Part shown: one piece after another, positions 11,601 through 23,600 of the stretch
How positions within the stretch are numbered: position 1 is the first letter of the stretch
Layout: every line of letters starts with the position of its first letter
Assembly: GCA_911728455.2 (NCBI GenBank)
Contig: OU452230.1
Location: forward strand, 1,166,300-1,230,299
Direction of reading: 5' to 3'
DNA length: 64,000 nt
Source of the DNA: Marthasterias glacialis
Lineage: Eukaryota > Echinodermata > Asteroidea > Forcipulatida > Asteriidae
The notes under the pieces: model-generated
The model's input: the letters and a program-made list of their open reading frames with translations, nothing else
Told to the model about the DNA's origin: nothing
Databases searched by the model: none
Translations under genes and position numbers: made by a program

Positions 11601-14600
11601 CAAAATTTAGGGTTAGTCAAAACAATTTTGAAAAGAAATCAAAAGTTGTAAACACAACTTATTCTGAATGGCGCCTTAGGTATAACAGGCATTTATTAGC
11701 AGGCCTGATTGCTTCCTTCTTGAAAGGGCAAGGGCACCAAGGCCTTTTCCTCTTGATAAAGGGCACCTCTATGAGAAAATTGTAAATTTCTAATTGGAAC
11801 ATTTCAAGGGCACCAAGGCAATGACCAGGGGCAATGGAGGCAATTGCCTCTGTTGCCTCAGTGAAGTTTCAGGCCTGTATTAGATTCTTTCAACTGAGCG
11901 TCAAATTCACTGGCCATGTTCATACATTCCCAAGGGCATTTTCTAAATCAATCTCAGCTTCTTAAAGACTGTGCAGCACCACGAACCAAATTATGTGGCT
12001 GATCAATCACAGTTAACATTCTCTAGTCTCTGAGGTATTCCTTTACTCCTGGGTGATGAGTAAATCACAGTTAAGGTTCTCTACTCTCGGAGGTATTCCT
12101 TTACTCCTGGGTGATGAGTAAGCTAATGTATTGATCCTGATATTAAATCGCAAAATGTTATGTCACTTTGGCGATTGATGAAATTCGTAAGCCTTTCTGT
12201 GAGGAGTTTTGTAAAATTGGGCCCATATTAGATTAGGTCAAAGGGCTGATCTGAAACATGGCTCTGTCAGGGATATTGAGTCATGTATAAAATTCCACAT
12301 TCAGGGCCTTGATTTTAGGGTGGAAAAATCTCAAACATTTTACTGGATCAGAATTTGTTTACAAGACCAGAATCAAAATGAGAAAAAACAACAAAAGAAC
12401 AGAATCACATTTTAACGCATAAACTGTTTTGAGTTGAACAAGCACTCGGAGAAGATTAATCTCATTAGTATTATCGGTAAGTAAACTTCAATACTCAACA
12501 GAATTGAAAGATGTTTATCAGAATCAAACTCAACATTTAAACATAATTTTTCTTTATTTAAAGGGCCCATGAAGAGGTATTTGGTCACATTACATTTTTG
12601 TGGCTTAATATACGGTTTGAAATTAACAAAACATAACATTGACTATTTTGATGTGTTTGTTATGCGTTAACACACTTTAATTGAGCCCCGAAAATGTGTG
12701 TCATTTGATTGCGCAATGATTTGTGATGTAGACTGTGGTCAAACGTTTCAAAGACAGCTCTGTTGCCGAGTGGTCAACAATGCATTGTTTGTTATTGTCA
12801 TACACATGGCCCTGGTCAGCCGGTCCACTGTCTACGTCACAGATTTTATGCTAATGAAGAAGGGTGGGTGGAGCGCGGCGATCCCCTAATTTTAGAAATT
12901 GTTATTTCTATGGTAAATAGGCATGTAAAAAATGTTTAAAAAATAATAATATACTATGATTGGCATACTTCCTTTTTTAACCAATAAAACAAATTAATTC
13001 ATGGGACCTTTATCTAAAGATACAGTATCACACAGTGATTTGAAAAACACAAGACTGTCGGACTTGTCTAGTCATGAATTTACAGGCCCCAATGTTCAAA
13101 TCACTGGCCTCAGGCCTGTGGTCCAATTTTAAAATTCAATCCCTGCACATGTAGCCGTGCAATCTATGTGCAGTTTTACAATGGCCTAATGACATTAATT
13201 TCCTTGTTTTGGATTTGTTCTATTCTTTATAAAGTGGAATCATCAATGGCAGGAAAGACTAACGCATGACCTCAGTGGCACTCACTGTTGCTTACTTGTA
13301 CTGTGAGCATGTGAAATAAAAACAATTTATAAAAGATGTTATTTTTTGCATTGGGGATAAGATATTTTTTCACAGGACTCGTGAAAGTACTGAGTATACA
13401 GTGCTTAACACACATCAGTGTATGGGGGAAAACAATTTACTGAATTTAATTCTGGACACTAGCCCTCATTCTAGTTACATTGGTGTGTCATGTACCAACT
13501 AAGGATCAAAATTGCCGATGGAGAAAACTTATTGAGGGGTGTCACAACCTCACCTCCTCCTCGGTCTGTAAGATTAAAGACTTACCTTTTTATTGACCTC
13601 AGTCTGTTGCCATCGCCATCGCCTCTTCAGTTTCTCCATACGTTGACTGTGAGGGTTCTCAGTCAGGAAAAGGTACAAAGCCTTACGGAGTGTTAACTGC
13701 CGATCATGGAAACCCCACATACCTGAATTTTAAAGGAAACGAAACTGCAACAACTTGACAGAAACGCTACAATTCTAGATGAACTGGGTATCAAAGATTA
13801 TAGAGCGCCGCAGGCGCAAGATGGGGAACTCTGGCTGAAATGTGAAATCTCACTGGACGCCATTTCGGCAAGTGACTCTATTGATACAACACTGATACGT
13901 GCGGACCAGTGTAGACAATGACAGTTGCTATCAATGGGAAACACGGGCATTCACTTGCCGAAATGGCGCCCATGCGTATTTCACTTTCCAACAGTAGATA
14001 AAGGCCCAGTTCCCCATCTTGCGCCTACGGCGCTCTATAATCTTTGTTGGGAATCACTGCATCTCCATCGAAAAAAGTAGACCTTTTAGTCCTGTTCGTA
14101 AAGTGTGACGTAATTCCACTTTAAGCCATGCCCACTTCATACAAACTGGCTTCACTGATTACCAGGAGCACATAATGAGTTGCATTGAACTAGGTTTTTC
14201 ATTGATGATTAAATGCAAGAAAAGTTAAATTCTTGGTTACAAGTTCCTGCGATACATAGATAGACTGGTAATTGATGGTGAAGATTTTGAAAACTATGCG
14301 CTGTTCCACAGGGAGTTAGTGTAGTGTTTTGAGTGGTCATGATGGTGTGGGGCTTAGAATGGATGATCTTGCTTACCAAGTGATGCAGCATGAAGTAGGC
14401 AGTTTCCATCCCCTGTGGTTGCCATTGGCCAGAGGCGGCTGCAGGCCTTGTAATCTGCCCACCAATTCAAGCGACCTGTTTGGAAAGAAAAACGTGTTCA
14501 AGCTGTGAATTTCTACATTCACTGATTTCTCAATCAGAATGTATCACAAAGTAAAGACAGGCTACATGAATGTTATTATGTAAGTCCATTACACTGTTAC

Positions 14601-17600
14601 AATGAAGCATAAAGAAAGGTAAATAATAACACTTCATTTCTCCTGAAGATGAACAGAGTATACTGTTCAAAACGTTGGGACCACACCGGCTCTTTTCAGA
14701 GCTACCACTCCTCCCAAAAGAGATTTAAACTTGGTTGCATCTGCAAGTTTACTAGTTTACTAGTTACAGTTTCCTACTATCCTTCAAACCATGCAAAGCT
14801 TCAAGCATTACCTATTAGTAGTAACACTATTTAATAGCTCAGAGATGGTATCAAATCCACTAGTAAAGTAGACTTTTGTAGAAAGCTGCACACAACGTAC
14901 ACTGAAAGTATGTTCTGTTTTGAATGATACAGCTGAGGCTAAATTTCATTGCTTGGATTATCATTAGCGAAACAATTAGGGATAAGAAGTAACTCACATT
15001 TGTACAATTAATTAACTTGCAGGTGCAAGGTGCATAAAACTTGTAGGTTGCAGGTGCATAAATCTCTTCTGGGAGGAGTAGTGGCTCTGAAAAGAGCCGG
15101 TGTGGTCTCGACGTTTTGAACAATATACTCTGTTCATCTTTAGGAGAAAGAGTTAGGAGTATACTGACGGGAAGAGTCATACTATACTGTTAAAAACGTC
15201 AAGACTACAATGTTTCTTGTCAGAACCACCACTCCTCCAAAAAGACATACAAGGTTTATACCCGCAAGTTATCTAGTTATAGTTACTTATCGTTATCCAT
15301 ACCAGACACAGTTTCAATCAACACTTAAAATCAGCACTTTTGGTGGCAGTAAATTTAGTGCTTAGCGTTTTTCACAGGTCAGCAAGAAAGACTTATGTGT
15401 GTGCATGTGTCCCTGTTTCTAAGTCTTCTTTGATTACACAGTAAGCGCAGAAATTTGGAGCTAACCCCGTAAGCGGTGCATGGTGACCATAAGTGCAGAA
15501 GACTGCAGTAAGCAGCCACAGGAAATCGAGACCTAAATGTAAACGCACCTGCATGTTCTAGGTTGGCCATCGTGGCCATTTCCAGTAGATCCTTCTCCAT
15601 GAAAGCCCTGAACTCCACAGGGAACATGGCCAGATCGGGTAAGATGAAGGTATACATGGGTGTGTCCACTAAGGAGTGAGAGTGGTCGTGCTCGTCTTCG
15701 GTCACTTTCTTTCTACTCAAGTCCACTAGAACACAGTTGGCCTTAGAGATGCCACGTTGGAGCTTTTTGTTTGCTGAGAGTGGGAAAAAGCAAAAACCCT
15801 TTTAATTAATCAGATTGAAAACAGATTTTGAAGTTGCTTACAAGTTGTTCTGTGTACAATGTACATAATACATCACAGACCCTTGATAAGGCAGAATGCA
15901 AAATTATTCTCAGTTTGGATTACACAGGTACTGGTGCTTCAACTAACACCATGTAGGTAATTTTTTACATTTACAACTATTTTGTCCAAATAAGCTATCA
16001 GATGTATTGATTCCCCCAAATAAGACGACCGAGTAAATTAAAACCCTTAGGCCTCGTCCGAATCAAATGACTTTGGCTACGGCTATGACCATTGGCTTCA
16101 GCAACAAGAATAGATCTTTTTAGCAATCCGGCCATAGCCAGTAGCCTCTGCCGAAGCTTTTCGTTCAGACACTGCCGTACACTGTACAACTGTATACATG
16201 TACGTTATGTTCATACACTAAGCTACAGGTAAGATTCAAATTTTTATTGCAATATGTGTGCACATATATGTATACCGTATACTTGAATGCGAGTGTGTGT
16301 GTGATGTGAGTCAATGGCAATATTTAGCCAATACCCTCAAGATCTGATTCAGTACATCCTGTCCATACGCAGAGAGTACATGCTTTAAAAAAAAGGTCGT
16401 ACAGGTAACACACTGTAAAACACATTCAAGCAAGTGTGTACATGTGTCATGTACGTGTACGTTTACATGTACATGTATTACATGTACATGTATGCCCACA
16501 GACCAGCAGTGATACTAATACCACAGCTCCATACCAGAGAGTGTGTTTCTTAATACAATGCTGTATGAAACTGAACTTGTCATTTTGTGATTCGTACTTT
16601 CAATTTCAACTCCAATCATGACACAAAAACAAAAGAATGCTCTGCCATGAAAAGCGAAGCGACATCACACATGTTTCATAACTCTAGAGCTCAATCCGCA
16701 TCAGGGGTAGGATCTAACAAATTCCAGCAAATTCAAGCAACATCACACATGTTTCATAACTCTAAGAGCTCAATCCGCATCAGGGGTAGGATCTAACAAA
16801 TTCCAGCAAATTCAAGCAACATCACACATGTTTCATAACTCTAGAGCTCAATCCGCATCAGGGGTAGGATCTAACAAATTCCAGCACCTTATTAAATGGA
16901 TACATGTATTATAATGTACAAAGTGGTATACTACATGATTACTTAGTCACTTGTGGTGCAATAAAGCCTGGTTCATCATGTTCATACTTCATGCGAATTC
17001 AAACACAAGGCGACTTTTACGTCACCCTCCTACATTCACAGCGAATCTCACAAAAAAATATTATTTCAACTTTGTGACTTCAAATTGGCTTCGCCTTCGC
17101 ATTCGTGTGAAGTTGAACCAGGCATTACACTGTAAACATGTACTATGCTTATTTCGTACACTTACATTTTTTAAAAGTAATTTTTGGGGGGAGGTCGGTT
17201 AATATTTTCGATTGTACAAGTTGAATATGCAGAGCAAAATGCTAAACAAAATGTGTCAGGTGCTCCCATAGAGCTGTATCTATGGGTGCTCCTCAGAAAT
17301 CATCATTTACATGTACTTCTCATACTCAATATTAGCACTCAGTGTGCAAAAAACATGTTCAATCTTGAAATACTTTGATATTCAAAATTTGCTGGATGAA
17401 ATCGTTTCCTGGAAGATTTCAAATGCTATTTTCTCCACAGTTTGGAGGGTTGGAACTAGTACACAAGTATTGAGTGGCTCAGAGTGGAATAGGAGGAACA
17501 TTATCACAAGGTTAAAATTTGGACTGTTCCATTTCCCAAGGCGAAGGCAAGTGAAATGGAACAAATTTTACTGAGCGATAATATTCCTCCCATTCCACAA

Positions 17601-20600
17601 ATTAAAGCCACTCAATAATTGTTTAATATACAAAATAGATTCTTGTCATTTGATGTTTTTTTAAAAATTAATTTTGGGTGTGTTTGGTTGACACAGTACC
17701 AAAAAGTTACATAGATCGGATCACAACCTTTTCGCACAGGTGCTCCTTTGTTTTAGCAGCGGCGCTCTACTGCTCAAAAACACTGGGAACAAGGATGATC
17801 CTAACTGTTGAATGGAAAATACCGTTCCCCATTGGCGAACGAATAGGACTTTTTGACCGCCGATGGGGATGAGAACAATAGTGAATGTCACAAGTACGTT
17901 CCACCAATCAAATGACAAGGATCTGTGTGATCATAAATATCTGGGACAGTTTATCCATTCTGATTGGTCGAGAAGAGATCACGTGACCATGTTTAAATGT
18001 GCGATAAAGACATGGCACAAAGCGTTTAAACATGGACTGAGGAAATTGAATCAAAAGAGGGCACTATTAGACCATTGCGCACAAATTGCACAGCCCAGTT
18101 TAAATTGGTAACCCCATGAAGGTAGCGAGCAAATTTGGCTTGCGCAAGTTTAAATCTTGTGCGCACAATTTTGAAACTTGTGTGAGGCCCCCAACATGGA
18201 TAGAAATTTAACGCAGACCTGAGCGAGGCGAGCTGTCAGATTTGTTCTCAACTTTTAAAGGTTTTTGGATGTTTTTAACAGAAAGGTATTCATGAATGGG
18301 AATAAAAGTGTGTTGAATCGGTTTTCAACAAGTTGTTTAAACATGGTGAGGTGTTTAAACAACTAGTTTGAACACCTCTTGCGCACATTTTTATTCCCTT
18401 AATATAAACTTTACAGTCAGTGAGCTTCAGATTCAAACTAAACAATTTTTACAAACCAATTACCAATCTTGAAATTTGTATTTAAACCTATGTTTCTTAT
18501 GATAGCGCGATACCTATGAACTTTGAGACTGTTTTGAGCAACTTACGTCCAGGTGACCTTGGGGCATCCTTCTCGCCCGCTTTGGGGATGAACAACTTCA
18601 GTTCTGACGACGAGCGCGATGAGTCTTCACTGTCCCTTCCTGCAGATGAGTGGCTGCTAGTGGATAATGACCCCACACTGTTATTACTCACTGCTGAGGA
18701 AGTCATGGGATGTACCACTTGCAGTTCAGGGAGGGGTGCCATCGGCTGCTGCCCGTACTTCCTCTGTAGCACTTGCTCTTTGATGGGTGCTGGCTGTTGG
18801 GAAGGTACCTGTTGGGTGGATTGGTGGCTGTTAGCAGGTGTTGTTTGTGTAGTAGGTTTCTGGGTAACAGCAGCAGGTTGTTGGGTGGTGTTCCTGGAGG
18901 ATGTTGGGGTGTTGTTGCTCGTTAGTTGTATGTAGTCCTCCATGGCTGCCATAAGGTTCCATTGCTTCCCTGTTCAGTATTAAGTCAGATAATCATTATT
19001 ACTATGAGATTAACAAATATGCATATTTTATGATGTGAATAGAATGTAAATAGCACAAAAGATTAGATGTGCCTCACATGCCTGGAATTACATGGAGGAT
19101 ACAGAAGCCATTGCCCAGTGGCGTAGCCATGGGGGGCTTGGGGTGCACATGCACCCCCCAAAAGAAAAAATAATTCCAGTGCTCCCCCCATGACAAAAAT
19201 GTACTATACAACATGTAATTCATTAAAAAAAACATGGTACCTGCCCCCCCCCCCCCCCCACTGAAAAGCAAAGCCCCCCCCCTCCTGTGCCCCCTAGTAA
19301 AAAAAACCTTGCAATGCCGCTGTCATTGCCTCTGTCATCTGTTGCCCTGGTATAGCCTTGGGTGCCCCTTCAAAATTTTCCCACAAACCTAAGTTGATTT
19401 TCCAATGGAAGTGCCCGTTGCAAAATGAAAATGGCCTTGCCCTCTCTAGGATGAAATTCCAGGTCTGATATCAATGATTTTCCAGAATACAAACATACTT
19501 TGCAGTGATTACAAACGCATTTTCCTTTTTTAAAATCAAGCACCATCAGTCACTACAGTACATTGTACATCAGATGTACACATGTACATGTGCACTGCTC
19601 AACCATAGACATGATAGAAAAAGATAAACTAACCAATCAAATCATCTCTACTATCAGGACTGTAAAATTCACGTCAAGTTCACGACTGAACTCTGTACAC
19701 TTTGAGACTTCTTGTCCCAGAAGTCCCATTAATTTTTAAAGGACTTTTAAAGACTCTTTTGTTCACGCCTTGATCTTAACCGAGGCCACCGAGGCCATTG
19801 GCCTCATGCCCTGTCGACTTGGCCAGCATGCCCTTCAGAAAAATTGTACTGTCACTACCAACTTGGCCAGCGTGCCCTTCAGAAAAATTGTACTGTCACT
19901 ACCAACTTGGCCAGCGTGCCCTTCAGAAAAATTACACTGTCACTACCAACTTGGCCAGCATGCCCTTGTACAATTTCTCTGATTTGGCCAGCAAAGGCCT
20001 GGCCCCGTTTTTCTTAAGATCGAGGCCTGTTTGTTTAAATCTACATATTTGTAACTTGAATTTATAAAATGTATTTTTGTTTTATGTTCTTGCGCATAGA
20101 AGCTCTTGTATTATGCGCTGTATAAATGTAATTATTTATAATCGTTAATTATTATCATCAATTACACAGTGCACAATCCCTGCTAAACTAAAACAAAATA
20201 AACTAGACGTACATTGTAAGTGTTCTGCAAAACAAACACAAGGGTTTGGGGTAATTCATAACAAAATAAATGACTGAGAAACATAATGTGGTTTAAGTGA
20301 TCGTCACAGTCAACATGAAATGATTAAGTTTACTTTTTGAAATGGAACCTCTCACGAGAGAGCACTTTAACATGTCATGACATCCACAAGCCAACTGTCT
20401 GACTATATTTTAAAAAGCTTCTGGCATATTAGACTTCACTGATTATTTAATACACAGAAGCATTTAAAAAATCTTGATCACTTTTACTGTAGAAGTCATT
20501 ACATTAGCATAACAAATAATAACATATTTGTACGTGTTCTTTATTTGAACTTCTGGTTTGGGCCAGATGAAAAGGTCACATTTGTAGTGTATATAAATTT

Positions 20601-23600
20601 ATCATCTGTGGTGTGTGTATAAGATGCCCTTGTAATGAGCTACAACATGGCCCAAAGATTATGATTTTATGTCATGTGGTTCAAAAGATGTTGTTTTTAG
20701 GTGTTCGGCCACCAGCCAAACAAAACAACAATTTTTTTCATTTTTTTTTCATTTTTATTTTTTTACTTCTTCTTCCCGATAACTCTCCTCTACACAGGAA
20801 GTCATACTTAGCAATTTCACAAATTCTTGAAACTTCACATATATACATGTACATGTAAAGACCTTATCATGTATCTAAAAGCTGTTACGTCATGATGACA
20901 TCATCAAAATATGAAAAACCATAATTTTAGCTCTGCTTTCAATTTGAAATGGAGTTTGGACCTGGTTTCAGTGCATGAAATTACATTTTATTCATGAACT
21001 TTTTAAATATAACATTGGTGACGTCATCAAAATTCTCAGTATTCTACACCGACAAGTTTAAAATAGTGTTCATTTTTAATTTCAAAATTTTTTGAACCAA
21101 ATTTCAACCTGAATTTTTACTGATAGATATTAATAATAAAAGACTAATTGTGAAATTTGAACAAAATCAACCGTTGCTTTTGGAAATTATGGTAAAAAGA
21201 AGGTGTCGTTTTTCGTGCGATCGGCAAAACAAATAATTATGTTACGGTGTCCCGGAGAGACCATTACACTGTCATTGTTGTATTCATTCAAACTATTCTC
21301 TAAGACGGCATAAATCAAATATGGAATTGAATTGAACCTTGAAACTCATCAGACAACCTCAACATGGAGACAGCACAAACTTAATGACGTCATGATGATG
21401 TCATCAGGTGTTGAATTACAATAATTCAAATATTAATATTTATAAAAAAAAACTTCTTAACTACACATTGGATTTTTACAATCCACACATCATCGGACAG
21501 TTCTGTGAAAAAATAAACAAGAGTCACACAGAGATGACCTCAATTTGACCTTGTCTATAGATTAAAACCGGAAGTTGAAGCCAAAAACTTTTAAAAAGAC
21601 CTAATTTCAGGTGCAAATGTTTAATGGGGTCATCACTGAATAAATTCAACCTTTGATTTTTACATCATTCAGGAACACCTTGTTTTTGTAATGTAACAAA
21701 AACTTACGTATCTAGTTTAAATAATATCTTTTCATTTAATGTATTTGCAAGTTGACACCTGATGATGTCATGATGACGCCATTTGCTTCATGAACTACAT
21801 GTACGTTGAGTTATTTAAGCTCTAATATGGTACATGTATATGACTTCTCTTGATGTGACAGACTGTCTGCTCGGTAAAGTTGTGTAGAATTTCTGTGAGA
21901 ATAATAGCACAAAATATTAATGGGTAGCTGTCATTGGAGGGCGCTATACAGGTTGCTATATACCTGAGACAAGTTGACCTGTACAGTGTAGTTTAACCGG
22001 GAGAAAAACCAACAAATCTTGAATTTCGTCAACAAGAGACATAAAACACTTGATCAAATTACTGTTTTATCAGAAATGGTGGACAGGCCTATTGGTTTAT
22101 TTCTGTCTTTTACCTTTCACCGGGACTGGAAATTATGAGGATTCCGTGCGATGCCAAAGGCATCTAAACATGTACTTGTGAAGTTGCATGACCAAGTTGT
22201 CCTCCCACATGACAAGTTGTCCTCGTCACATATTAAAAACATCCATAAAACAGGTTACAATGACGCAATGTTGACGTCAAGTTGTTTGTATTAAAATATG
22301 TAAGTTAGAGCATAGGCTTTGATTTGATGCATTGTTTGTGTTTTTAAAGAATGTACAGTACAGTATAACATGTAGTTCCTGAGATCAACTACACACACAA
22401 TGATAAACAACTGAGATTTGTGCTGTGAAGAAGTAGCCAATAATAATACAAAAAAAATACATGATATCTCAACGAAAACAATCAGCAGATGACCAAAAAC
22501 CCCAAATACAAATTAAATTGAAACAAAATTTTAAAAGCTTTTAAATACCTGCCCTCCCTTTATGTAATCAAAATGACATTGAGATTCAAGACCAATAGTT
22601 GGTTCCTTTCTTTTGTCAAATACTCTGATAAAGTTACACATCTATCACATGTAATTTACATTGTACATTGTCACTCTCTAACTCTGTCATTTATGTTAAA
22701 TTCCAATTCAATATTCATAACTAAGATTATTTAGAACATTAAAAAGTACACAGGGCTCAAGCAAGAAGTATTGACACAAATTTGTTCGCTTTCAACAAAC
22801 ACTTGCAGCAAAGTTGTTTGTGCTACATTACATTGTATATTCCAGACTTCGGCAAACATTTTTATTTCATTGTACAGGAAACAATTTTTTAAATTTTGTT
22901 TTAGCCTTTATCATGAAAAACTTTAGAATGTATGTTTTTTAAAACCAAAGAGCAATGAACAGAACAGTGTACATTCCTGCTTGAAAATTACACATGGTAG
23001 ATGTGGATACATGCATAATCACACTGCAGTATACATCCATGGAGAGGCTATTTCTTTCCAACATGACATGCATGATAGTAATACATTGTACACCCACACA
23101 ATTCTTAATACACGCAATCAGCTAAAAATGTATGCAATGCCAGGTGTGTGTGTAGACACAGACACACAACTATTTTCTGAAATATTTGAAAGATTTGCTT
23201 GAGTGAATGTTTTGATACTGTTGACTATCGCTGAAAACATCAACAATACAAAATACAGTAGGAACTGACAAGGTGCACATTATACCGTAGGAGATGTCAA
23301 CATTTTTATTTAACATTCAAGACGGCACCACCATGTGACCATGCCATACATGATGTAGACCATGGAGGTAGGAAGCACTGTGGTTGGCAAGGGCTTGATG
23401 TTTACACTTGTCACAAGCCTCAGGCCAGCGATTTTAGCCTTGGGCCAGTAAGCCCATGATATGATAAGTCTCGGTCTTGTGTTTTTTAATTGAATAATAA
23501 TACCTCAATATGCAATATCTTCCAAGGTACAATACAGAATTGGTATTAATCAAATTTTGTTTTTTATTAGGCAGAATCTGAAAGCTTCTAAGGCCTACTG

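Noticed and set aside
16440-16500. ATGTACAT-rich stretch as a regulatory site
   Set aside because: This palindromic simple sequence is scattered over the whole window and is not tied to any gene start.
18516-18935. 139-codon plus-strand open frame rich in Cys, Leu and Val
   Set aside because: It is the antisense of OTUD7 exon 2, whose coding frame is supported by homology and phase.
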